This document shows, in pieces, positions 18,916 through 26,940 of a stretch of DNA of 64,000 nucleotides (the first letter of the stretch is position 1; the number at the start of each line of letters is the position of its first letter). Position numbers and translations under genes: made by a program. Source of the stretch: Streptomyces sp. NBC_01445 (lineage in GTDB: Bacteria; Actinomycetota; Actinomycetes; Streptomycetales; Streptomycetaceae). Below the pieces are notes generated by a model. The model searched no databases and was not told the origin of the DNA. It saw nothing but the letters and a program-made list of their open reading frames with translations. The stretch is from the NCBI RefSeq assembly GCF_035918235.1, contig NZ_CP109485.1:8463001-8527000 (forward strand), read 5' to 3'.

Positions 18916-20168
18916 TCAAGCAGCCGTTGCCACTGGTGAGGACGCGGGCTGACTGAAGGCGAGCTTTTCGTCGAAGAGAGCGCGCTTTTGCAGGCAGTGG
19001 AACAGCTGGCCGAGCAGGCGATTGAACAGGTGCCGTTGAGCTTGAGCGTGCCAGTCACCGACGTCGCGTCGATGGCGGTAGTGAGCCTGAGCGCCGGGTG
19101 ATGATCGTAGGGATGAGAAGGCCCAGAGATAGCCGGCGTGGTGGAGCCGGTTGTTCTTGACCATGCGGCGTCCGACGTAGTGCTTCTTGCCGGAGGCGCG
19201 AGTGATCGGTGCGGATCCCGCGTATGCCTTGAGTCCGCGGGCGTCGGCGAAGCGGTTCCGGTCATCGCCCGTCTCGGCAAGAACTCGTGCCGCGAGCTGG
19301 ACGCCGAGGCCGGGGAAGCTCAGGAGTATCTCGGCATCGGGATGCTCGCGAAAGCTGACATCAACTGCTTCGGCGAGATCTTCACTGGCCTGGCACGCTG
19401 CTTCGAACTGTTGCAGCAGAGCGAGGAGTTGCTTGCCGAAGGCGTCCTCGACAGGCGCGGGCTGGTGAGCGTACTCGGCCCGCAGGACACCGCGCAGGCG
19501 GTCAGCCTCCTCGTCGATGCCGCGGATACGGCCGGCGCGCTTGAGAGCGGAACGCAGCTGGCTCAGCGACAGACGCGAGTCTTCGGTAGGCGTCGGCGCT
19601 TTGGCCAGGATGATGCGGGCTTCCTCGCGGGCCAGCCCGCCTTGTTTGGCCAGGAAGGCATCCAGGGCGGCGGGGTAGTACTCGCGCAGCAGGGAGCGGA
19701 TCTGGTTGCCGATCTGCTGGCGGTTCCAGACCGCGTCCTGCTGAGCCCGAGCCAGCACCGCGATGGCCTGGACCTGGTCGGAGTCCGCGGGCAGTGGTCG
19801 GTGCATGGCCATGTCGGTGCGGAGGATGTTCGCCAGCACGAGGGCGTCGCCGGGTCGGACTTCTTGCGGGACGCACCGTGGCGGTCGCGATAGCGGGATG
19901 CTGCAAGTGGATTGATCGCGAAGACCTTACGGTTGCCGGTCCGCAGGGCTGCTACGAGCAGGCCTCGGCTGGTCTCGATGGCCACCGGTATCGGGGACGC
20001 GGGGCTGTCGCCATGCTCGGCCAGGAGCTCCAGAAGTATTCGGTAGCCAGCGGCGTCGTCGCTGATCCGTCGCTTGGCCAGCAATTCGCCGGCCTCGCCG
20101 ACCAACGCGACGTCATGGTGCCGTTCCGCCCAGTCGATCCCGCAGAACACAGTCACACGTTCTCCCAT
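18916..20168 (-). pseudogene. IS110-family transposase with single-base frameshift
   Basis: The N-terminal frame from 20168 gives CGIDWAERHHDVAL (first Asp of the DEDD RuvC-like site) and ends in RKKSDP. The second frame from about 19850 restarts at LVLANILRTDM and carries the C-terminal Tnp_IS116 domain (LLSFPGLGVQLAARVLAE, then ADARGLKAYAGSAPITRASGKK). In related genes the junction reads SDPGDA; here one G is missing in the CCGG(G)CGAC run near 19852, removing an active-site Asp from frame. Restored length would be about 416 residues. Transposition in cis is unlikely unless slippage repairs the frame or the base is a sequence error. Confidence 0.85.
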
Positions 20169-20718
20169 CGTCGAGTATTTGCGCAGGTCACGAGCTCATG
20201 CGGGTCACGCGGCGTCCTAATCCCAGGACTCGATCGGTCCGCCATCTCGGTAGCCGTTCGCGACACCAGCGCACCTCAGGGGCCTCTGTCTGCGCCAGAG
20301 CTCAAGGCTCGCGGAGGTGAACAGGAGGTCGCCCTGCGGCGGGCTCATGCCACGACGACAACGAACGACACGCACCGGTGGGTTTCACGGGACTTGGAGA
20401 CGCCGGAACTGCGCCGCTCTCTCGTAAGACCTCAGGGGTCTGGGAGATCGCCAGGCATCTGCCCGGCGCCCGCACGTCCCGTGAAACCCACCACGCGACG
20501 GCGCCGCTCTATCGGGAGGCTTCACCAGCCCGGGGCCTCACAGGCGTCCGTCACGCCAGACGGCACAGAAGCCCAATTGCGGCTCTCTGGAACCACCTTC
20601 ACAACGGATTAACGGATTAGGGGCCTGCCGATTGTTGTGGCGTCCTCACGATTCTGACCGTCTGACGCGGCCCGGTACCGGCGACGCGACACGTCATCGG
20701 ACCGGAAGGGGAACGGAC
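20169..20718. other. 550-bp non-coding stretch between two IS110 transposase genes
   Basis: This is the 5' side of both transposase genes, which point away from each other. In IS110-group elements the region before the transposase encodes the structured bridge RNA, so such RNA could lie here; that is inference from the family. The stretch contains one striking inverted repeat (20377/20477) and an 8-bp direct repeat ACGGATTA near 20613. No convincing protein gene is seen. Confidence 0.5.
20377..20492. repeat. 16-bp perfect inverted repeat with 84-bp spacer
   Basis: GGTGGGTTTCACGGGA at 20377-20392 and its exact complement at 20477-20492. The enclosed 84 bp can also form smaller hairpins. The shape fits a structured RNA or a MITE-like unit. 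Confidence 0.75.
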
Positions 20719-21834
20719 ATGTCCACTGCGAGCGTGCCCAGTACGTCGCTCGCTCCGCAGACGCACCGTCGCCGCCCTGCGGGGGAGGTGGTGCTTGGAG
20801 TGGACACACACCGGGATGCACACGTGGCTGCGGTGCTCTCCGTAACAGGGGCGGTGCTGGCCACCGACGAGTTCCCGGCCACCGCAGCCGGGTACCGGAA
20901 CCTGCTCAAGTGGGCCGGGAAGTCGGGTGTGGTGAGACGGGCCGGAGTGGAAGGGACCGGCTCCTACGGGGCGTCCCTGTCGCGCTATCTGCTGGCACAG
21001 GGCGTGGACGTGCTGGACGTGAACCGGATGGACCGAGCGGATCGCCGTCGGCGCGGTAAATCGGATCCGCTCGACGCCCAGAACGCCGCGCGAGCGGTCT
21101 TGAGCGGACGGGCTTGCGCCCGCGCCAAGACGGGGGACGGGCCGGTGCAGATCGCCAGGATGTACAAGCTGACGAAGGTGTCGGCCGTCAAGGCCCGCAC
21201 GCAGGCCATCAATCAGCTGAAGGCCGTCCTCATCACTGCCGACCCGACCCTGCGGGAGGAACTGGCCGGACTGGGCAATACCGAACTCTTCCGTACCTGT
21301 GCGGGCTTCGCCGACCTGAGCAGTCTCAAGGAGGTCGGTGAGGAGTCGGTGCTGCAGGCCACGCGGACCACTCTGGGTCTGCTCGCTTACCGGATCGGCC
21401 AGCTCTCCGAGCAGATCCGGGAGGTGGACGCTCGTCTGGCCCGGCTCGTTGAAAGTCATGCCCCGCAGCTGCTCGAGGTAGTGGGGATCGGCCCGGACAC
21501 GGCGGTTGCTTTGCTGATCGCGGCGGGGGACAACCCGGAACGGCTGCACAGCGAGGCGTCGTTCGCCGCGCTGTGCGGGGTCAGTCCGGTCGTGCGTTCC
21601 TCGGGACGCCGGCAGTTCCGCCGTCTCAACCGCGGCGGTGACCGTCAGGCCAACGCCGCGCTCCACCGGATCGTGTTCACCCGCCTGCGGGTCGACCCGC
21701 GCACTCAGAATTACTACGAGCGCCGGCTCAAGGAGGGCAAGACCCGGCGCGAAATCATCCGGTGCCTCAAGCGTTACGCGGCGCGGGAGGTCTTCCATCT
21801 CATCGGACAGCCACAGCCAGAACCCCGCTCATAG
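20719..21834 (+). mobile_element. IS110-family transposase, apparently intact
   Basis: 371 residues. The DEDD RuvC-like catalytic set is complete: Asp29 in VLGVDTHRD, Glu78 in VEGTGSYG, Asp116 and Asp119 in GKSDPLDA. The C-terminal Tnp_IS116 (Tnp20) domain contains LLEVVGIGPDTAVALLIAAG and the serine-containing SSGRRQFRRLNRGGD. It is a different subgroup from the frameshifted neighbour (about 371 versus 416 residues). IS110 elements use a serine plus the RuvC-like site and an RNA guide and make no clear terminal repeats, so the exact ends cannot be set. ATG 20719 follows GGAAGGGGAAC. Confidence 0.9.
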
Positions 21835-21885
21835 CCCCTTGGATCGGCTGCGGCGGCTCGCGTGTGTTCGCGGTGTACCAGCGCT

Positions 21886-21919
21886 GCCGCTCTCGTGCCG
21901 TTGCGTGCACGAGAGCGGC
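21886..21919. terminator. Hairpin between IS110 and reductase genes
   Basis: 13-bp perfect arms GCCGCTCTCGTGC and GCACGAGAGCGGC with an 8-nt loop, placed between two converging stops (21834 and 21929). Probably bidirectional. Confidence 0.8.
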
Positions 21920-21928
21920 GTCGGGGTC

Positions 21929-22666
21929 TCAGCGGTGGGCGGCGCGGTTCATCTCGACGACGTCGTCGACGGTGGGGTTGGCCGGGAGGGCGGCGAAGCG
22001 TTCCGGGAGGCTGTTGCGGATGGCCGTGTCCTTGTCGCGGTCGGCCGCGGCCAGGGCCGCCGGCAGCTCGGCGAGGGTCAGCTCGGTGCAGTAGGCGGGG
22101 CCGTTGGGCTGCTGGCGCCAGGAGTCGGCCAGTGTGCCGGCGTCGTACGGGTCGAAGCCGGTGTCGTCCACCAGGTTCATGGCCACCTTCCGCGCCTGGT
22201 CGGAGTCACCGGCGACCGGGATGGCGATACGGCCGGGGGTACCCGCCGGGACGCCCCTCGTGCGTTGGGTCTCGGCCAGCGCGGCGTTCCATGCCTTGAT
22301 GACGGGGCGGCCGAGCAGCTCGGCGGTGTACACGCTCTCCACCTGGCCGTTGTCCACCGCCTGGATCGGCTCGCTGAGCATGCCCGGGTAGTAGTTCGAG
22401 GTGTCGATGACCACCGTCTCCTCGGGCACCGACGCGAACAGGTCCGCCAGCTTGCCTGCCACCCCGAACGGGATCGACAGGACGATCACGTCCCTGCCCT
22501 GCACCGACTCCTCCAGGGCCACCGCGCGGGCGCCGGACTCCAGCACCTCGGCCGCCACGGTCTCGGGACCACGGGCGTTGGCCACCAGCACGTCATGACC
22601 GGCCGTGCTGAGTTTGGAGGCGAGGTTCCCGCCGATGGCACCGGCGCCTATGACAGTTATTTTCAC
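21929..22666 (-). CDS. NADPH-dependent F420 reductase-like / NAD(P)-binding oxidoreductase
   Basis: 245 residues. The N-terminal Rossmann motif is VIGAGAIGGNLASKL (GxGxxG), followed by a TVVIDTSNYYPG segment and KAWNAALAE. The second half contains IPVAGDSDQARKVAMNLVDDTGFDPYDAG, as in F420-NADP reductase-like and ketopantoate-reductase-related proteins. It is the full-length relative of the truncated copy at 13833. A TetR gene lies 111 bp upstream in the same direction and is the obvious candidate controller. The real redox partner is unknown; many homologues use NADPH without F420. Confidence 0.85.
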   Translation of the reverse strand: MKITVIGAGAIGGNLASKLSTAGHDVLVANARGPETVAAEVLESGARAVALEESVQGRDVIVLSIPFGVAGKLADLFASVPEETVVIDTSNYYPGMLSEPIQAVDNGQVESVYTAELLGRPVIKAWNAALAETQRTRGVPAGTPGRIAIPVAGDSDQARKVAMNLVDDTGFDPYDAGTLADSWRQQPNGPAYCTELTLAELPAALAAADRDKDTAIRNSLPERFAALPANPTVDDVVEMNRAAHR

Positions 22667-22777
22667 GACTTGTCCTTTGCTGGGTTGTGCTGCGCCACCG
22701 GTAAAGGTGGCGTCATGTGATGGCTGTGCGTGGTCGAGCCGCCGGGCGTGGCGGGGCCGGACCGGATGGTGCGGCGG

Positions 22778-23371
22778 TTACGCCTGGGTGTCCCGCTCGC
22801 GGTAGCCGCTCGCGATCAGTGCGCGAAGCCGGCCGAGCGATTCCTCGTCGGTGCCGTTGCCCTTGATCCAGGCAAGGGAACAGGCCGCGAGGAACAGGTC
22901 GTACCCCTGTACCGATGCCCGCACGTGCCCTGCGCGCTGCGCCGCTCGCACGTACTGGTCGGTGGCTGTGATGAGGATGTCGCAGGGAATCGTGAGCGGG
23001 CTGTCCGGCTCTTGCGCCCGGGCCGCGGCCATGAGTGGTTCCGGCAGGCCGCTGTAGGCGCTGAAGTACTCCTCCATCGCCCGCAGCCACTGCTCCAACG
23101 CCTCGGCCGGGTCGCCGAGTTGCTCGATGTCGGCCTGGCGGGCGACGAGTTCCTCGGAGCGGGTCTGCAGCACGGCCGCGAGCAGTGCTTCCCGGGTGGG
23201 GAAGTGCCGGTAGAGGGTGCCGGGCCCGACGCCTGCCTCCTTGGCCACCGCCTCCAGGGAGGTGCCGACCCCATGTCGCAGGAAGTGCCGCTGCGCGGTC
23301 TCAAGGAGGGTCGCGCGGTTGCGCTGAACGTCCGCACGGGGCCTGCGCCCCTGGTGCCCGCTGGCGGCCAT
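22778..23371 (-). CDS. TetR-family transcriptional regulator
   Basis: 197 residues. The N-terminal HTH is complete: RATLLETAQRHFLRHGVGTSLEAVAKEAGV continues into GPGTLYRHFPTREALLAAV. The C-terminal half resembles the SbtR-type ligand domain (YVRAAQRAGHVRASV). It is followed on the same strand by the F420-reductase-like gene and is divergent from the hydrolase operon. The 305-bp divergent gap carries several ACGGAG/CTCCG sites. ATG 23371 has GGAGG 7 nt upstream; the frame also opens further up but without a site. Confidence 0.92.
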   Translation of the reverse strand: MAASGHQGRRPRADVQRNRATLLETAQRHFLRHGVGTSLEAVAKEAGVGPGTLYRHFPTREALLAAVLQTRSEELVARQADIEQLGDPAEALEQWLRAMEEYFSAYSGLPEPLMAAARAQEPDSPLTIPCDILITATDQYVRAAQRAGHVRASVQGYDLFLAACSLAWIKGNGTDEESLGRLRALIASGYRERDTQA

Positions 23372-23408
23372 GCGTCCTCCTGTCTCCGGTGAGCTACGTG
23401 CACGCATC

Positions 23409-23475
23409 AAAACGGATGCTGCCTCCGTACGTCTTCGAGCGTAAAACGGAGACCCCCTCCGGTCAAACCGGAGAG
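23409..23475. promoter_or_regulatory. Putative TetR operator region
   Basis: Repeated AAAACGGA (23409-23416 and 23443-23450) combines with TCCGT (23424-23428) and CTCCG (23457-23461) to give overlapping inverted repeats such as CGGAG-5nt-CTCCG. This ACGGAG/CTCCGT style is common for TetR binding sites. It lies just upstream of the TetR start. Confidence 0.5.
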
Positions 23476-23676
23476 CGGTACACAGGGCGCTTGCTGCTCG
23501 ACGGGTCGAGTGCGGTGGCCCTACGCGGCTCGGTCACTGTTCCCCTTCGGGAACCGGACGGTGTCCACGTGGCCCCATTCGCTCCCCCCGGCTCGGACGG
23601 GTTGCGCCCTGGCTGTAACGCTGATGAAACGGGTGCAGCCGAACCTCAGGCATCGACCACGCCTGAGGAGGTACTG

Positions 23677-24558
23677 ATGGAGGACGGCGACGCCGGGCTG
23701 TTGTATGTGACCGCTCCCGATGGGGCGACGATCGCGGCCGAGGTCATCGTTCCCGCGCGGCCGGCGGTGGCGACGCTACTGCTCGTCCCGGGTCTGGGTT
23801 ACGGGCCGTGGAGTTGGGCACCACAGCGGGCGGAGTTCGCTGCCGGTTACCAGTTGGTGCTGCTCCACAACCGCGGTACCGGGCTGTCCGACGCACCGGC
23901 CGGTCCGTATTCCATCGGCACCTTGGCCGATGACGCGGCGGCCGTGCTGCGCGCGCTGGGCGCCCCTCCCACCCACGTGGTGGGCACTTCGATGGGGGGA
24001 TACGTCTCGCTGCAGTTGGCAGCCGCGCATCCTGACCTGGTGGTGTCGGTGGTCGTGATCGCCAGTTCGCCGGGCGGTCCCGGTGCGCTGCCCGTCCCCG
24101 AGCAGACGGCCATGCTGTGGCGCGAGCACGCGCACCTGACCGGCGAAGAGTTCGCGCGGCGGACCATGCCGAATTCCTTCGCTCCCGGCTGGACCGAAGC
24201 GCATCCCCAGGAGTATGCGGAGCTGCTAACTGCCCGCACAGCGTCACCCGTGTCGCCGGAAGCCTGGGCGGCGCAGTCGGCGGCGTGCGAGGAGTTCCTC
24301 ACCGACGGCCTGCGGGGTGGGGGACTGCACCAGCCAGTGACCGGCATTCACGGCACCGCCGATCGCGTCGTGCCGTTCGAGAACCTCGCCGAGCTCGGCC
24401 GTCAGCTCCCGCAGGCGCAGCGGATCGCCCTCCGTGGCGCCGGTCATCTGTGCTGGCTGGAGCGTCCCGGGGACGTCAACGAGGCCATTCGTGACCACCT
24501 CGCGCGTGCTGGTGCCGCCCGGACCGACGTCCCTGGCGGCGCTGTAACTGCGGCGTAA
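23677..24558 (+). CDS. Alpha/beta hydrolase
   Basis: 293 residues. LLVPGLGYGPWSW is the oxyanion region, VVGTSMGGYVSLQLA the nucleophile elbow (Ser in GTSMGG), GTADRVVPF holds the acidic residue and GAGHLCWLERP the His. No signal peptide, so cytoplasmic. ATG 23677 has GAGGAGG upstream; the longer open frame back to 23185 overlaps the regulatory gap. It begins a plus-strand series with a second hydrolase, an MFS transporter and a large regulator, probably one catabolic unit for an ester or lactone. Confidence 0.88.
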   Translation: MEDGDAGLLYVTAPDGATIAAEVIVPARPAVATLLLVPGLGYGPWSWAPQRAEFAAGYQLVLLHNRGTGLSDAPAGPYSIGTLADDAAAVLRALGAPPTHVVGTSMGGYVSLQLAAAHPDLVVSVVVIASSPGGPGALPVPEQTAMLWREHAHLTGEEFARRTMPNSFAPGWTEAHPQEYAELLTARTASPVSPEAWAAQSAACEEFLTDGLRGGGLHQPVTGIHGTADRVVPFENLAELGRQLPQAQRIALRGAGHLCWLERPGDVNEAIRDHLARAGAARTDVPGGAVTAA

Positions 24559-24614
24559 CGCCGTAGCCGCACGCTCGCCCATCACTTCGCAGGAATCACA
24601 ATGAGGAGAAGCTC

Positions 24615-25412
24615 ATGCCGTACGTCGATGTGGCGCCCGGTGTCCGTATGGCCTACGAGGACCGGGGCACGGGCTGCCCCCTCGTGTTCGTGCACGGATG
24701 GGGAGGCAGTGGAGACGTCTGGGACTACCAGGTGCTCGACCTGGCCGACCGGTTCCGCGTCATCACCGTCGATCTGCGGGGCCACGGAGCGTCGGACAAG
24801 CCGTGGGGTGACTACGGTTACGCGACGTTCTGCGCCGACCTGGCCACGCTGATGCGCGAACTGTCCCTTGAGGACGTCACTTTGGTGGGCTGGTCGATGG
24901 GCGGCCACATCGGCCTGAAGTTCGTGCAGACCATCGGGGCGCCGGTCGCGCGGCTCGTGCTCACAGGGTCGGGACCCCGCCTTCTGCAGGCCGCCGACGC
25001 GCCGTACGGCGGTCCCGAGGGCAGCGCGCAGGCGCTGTGCGACGCCGTGCGCTTCAGCAGGGTGGAGACGATCCAGGGCCTGTACGGCCGAAACTTTCAC
25101 CGTACCGATCTCGCCCCGACGCGCGACTGGATGATCCGTATCGGCCTCCAAGTGTCCGCGTTCGTGGGCCTGAAGTCCTTCGAGGCGCTGCTCGCCGAGG
25201 ACCTGCGACCTGGTCTCGCGGACCTCACGATCCCGGTCGCCGTGTTCTGCGGACGCCACGACGAGATCTGGGACCCATGGTGGTCGGAGGCGGCAGCCAA
25301 GGACATCCCCGGCGCATCCCTCACCTACTTCGAGAACAGCGGCCATGTCCCGTTCATCGAGGAACGCGCCGCCTGGAGCGCCGCTCTGGCCGAGTTCGTC
25401 ACCGGTGGCTGA
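24615..25412 (+). CDS. Alpha/beta hydrolase (esterase/haloperoxidase-like)
   Basis: 265 residues with a compact alpha/beta fold: LVFVHGWGGSGDVWD, the strand-turn VDLRGHGASDKP, the nucleophile Ser in LVGWSMGGHIGLKF, Asp in VFCGRHDEIWDP and His in FENSGHVPFIEE. Its arrangement is like arylesterases/non-haem peroxidases and 3-oxoadipate enol-lactonase relatives. It lies 56 bp after the first hydrolase and 95 bp before the MFS gene. Two different hydrolases next to an organic-acid-type transporter suggest stepwise ester or lactone cleavage. Confidence 0.9.
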   Translation: MPYVDVAPGVRMAYEDRGTGCPLVFVHGWGGSGDVWDYQVLDLADRFRVITVDLRGHGASDKPWGDYGYATFCADLATLMRELSLEDVTLVGWSMGGHIGLKFVQTIGAPVARLVLTGSGPRLLQAADAPYGGPEGSAQALCDAVRFSRVETIQGLYGRNFHRTDLAPTRDWMIRIGLQVSAFVGLKSFEALLAEDLRPGLADLTIPVAVFCGRHDEIWDPWWSEAAAKDIPGASLTYFENSGHVPFIEERAAWSAALAEFVTGG

Positions 25413-25507
25413 GGCGGGACCCCCAGCACCCCGGCAAGCGATTCAGACCCCCCTGCACCCCTGCACGTCCCCGGCCGAGCCTGGCCTGCCAGAAGAAGGA
25501 GCCGCAC

Positions 25508-26908
25508 ATGAAGACTCACCATGACCAGCTATCTGCGCGCGCGCAGCGCAAACTGCTCGCCGCCGGTCTGCTCGGCAGCTCGATCGAGTGGTACGACTTC
25601 TTTCTGTACGGCACCGCCGCCGCCCTCGTGTTCCCTCATGTGTTCTTCCCGCACTCCTCGGCGCTGATGGGGACGCTGCTCTCGTTCAGCACGTTCTGGG
25701 CGGGTTTCCTGGCCAGGCCGATCGGCGGCGCCATCGCCGGGCACCTCGGGGACCGGCACGGGCGCAAGCCCGTCGTCGTGGTCGCCCTGCTGGGCATGGG
25801 TCTTGCGACCTTCCTGATCGGCTGCCTGCCCGGTGCCGGCACCATCGGTGTGGCCGCGCCGCTGCTGCTGGTGGTGCTGCGGTTCGCGCAGGGCCTGGCC
25901 TGCGGCGGTCAATGGGGCGGCATCGTGCTGCTGCTGACCGAGTCGGCGAGCCCCAAGCGGCGCGGGTTTGCCGGGACCTTCGGGCAGATGGGCGTCCCGC
26001 TCGGCATCATCCTGGGCAACTCCGCCTTCCTGCTCACCACCAAGCTGACCTCCGACGACACCTTTCTGAGTTGGGGATGGCGCGTCCCGTTCTTCTGCAG
26101 CGCCCTGCTGTTCCCCGTCGTGCTCTTCATCCAGACCAAGGTCGAGGACACTCCGGAGTTCGAGCAGCTGCGGCGCAGTGCGGAGCGCGGGGCCCGTCCT
26201 CAGGTGGCGCAGGCGCCGCTCAAGGAGGCGATACGCGACCACTGGCGCTCGATTCTGCTGGGCTGCGGGCTGCTCGCGGCCACCAACTGCCTCTTCTACA
26301 TCAGCAACACGGGCGTCCTGGCCTACGCCACCGGTGAGCTCGGGATGGACCGTGAGGCACTGCTCACCGGGTCGCTGCTGAGCTCCCTCGTGGCAGTGGC
26401 GGCGACGCTCGCCGCGGGGGCCGCCTCCGACCGCTTCGGGCGGCGCCCCGTCATCCTGGTGGGAGCCGTCGCGCTCGTCGTCTGGGCCTTCCCGTACTTC
26501 TGGCTGGTGGACACGGCGAAACTGGAGATGCTCTTCGTCGCCGTCACCGTCGGCGCGGTCTTCCAGTCCCTGACCTTCGGTCCGCTGGCGGCCTACCTCG
26601 GCGAACTCTTCGCTCCCCGGGTACGCCTTTCCGGTGCCTCGCTCGCCTACCAGCTCGCCGCGATCACCGTCAGCGGTGGCACGCCGGTGATCATGACGGC
26701 GCTCATCGCCCAGACCGGAGCGACCTGGCCGGTGGCCGTCTTCGTAGCCGCGATGGCGCTGGTGACGACCTGGTGCACCTGGCGGCTGCGGGAGACCAAC
26801 ACGGCGTCCGTACGCCGTGATCCGCAGGCCGTTCCCGGTGCTGAGGGGACAGGCGTGCCGGGTGTCGACGTGGACGTGGCCGGTGCGGAGGCAGTGGCCA
26901 AGGCGTAG
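25508..26908 (+). CDS. MFS transporter, metabolite:H+ symporter (MHS) type
   Basis: 466 residues, 12 membrane helices. SSIEWYDFFLYGTAAALVF in helix 1 and GHLGDRHGRKPVVV between helices 2 and 3 are hallmarks of the MHS group (KgtP, ShiA, ProP). DRFGRRPVIL repeats this motif between helices 8 and 9. Such carriers take up carboxylates, shikimate or betaines with protons. It follows the two hydrolases and precedes the BTAD regulator by 32 bp, so it probably imports their substrate or product. ATG 25508 sits after an AGAAGGAG site. Confidence 0.9.
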   Translation: MKTHHDQLSARAQRKLLAAGLLGSSIEWYDFFLYGTAAALVFPHVFFPHSSALMGTLLSFSTFWAGFLARPIGGAIAGHLGDRHGRKPVVVVALLGMGLATFLIGCLPGAGTIGVAAPLLLVVLRFAQGLACGGQWGGIVLLLTESASPKRRGFAGTFGQMGVPLGIILGNSAFLLTTKLTSDDTFLSWGWRVPFFCSALLFPVVLFIQTKVEDTPEFEQLRRSAERGARPQVAQAPLKEAIRDHWRSILLGCGLLAATNCLFYISNTGVLAYATGELGMDREALLTGSLLSSLVAVAATLAAGAASDRFGRRPVILVGAVALVVWAFPYFWLVDTAKLEMLFVAVTVGAVFQSLTFGPLAAYLGELFAPRVRLSGASLAYQLAAITVSGGTPVIMTALIAQTGATWPVAVFVAAMALVTTWCTWRLRETNTASVRRDPQAVPGAEGTGVPGVDVDVAGAEAVAKA

Positions 26909-26940
26909 GCCGACCCAGGCTGGGACAGGGAGCAGACCTC

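Noticed and set aside
18916..20168. Programmed frameshifting in the IS110 gene
   Set aside because: IS110 transposases are normally single-frame; no slippery heptamer is seen, only a lost base in the active-site motif.
13302..23371. Idea that the two TetR-reductase pairs are a recent inverted duplication
   Set aside because: The reductases are clearly related but diverged, and the two TetR ligand domains do not resemble each other.
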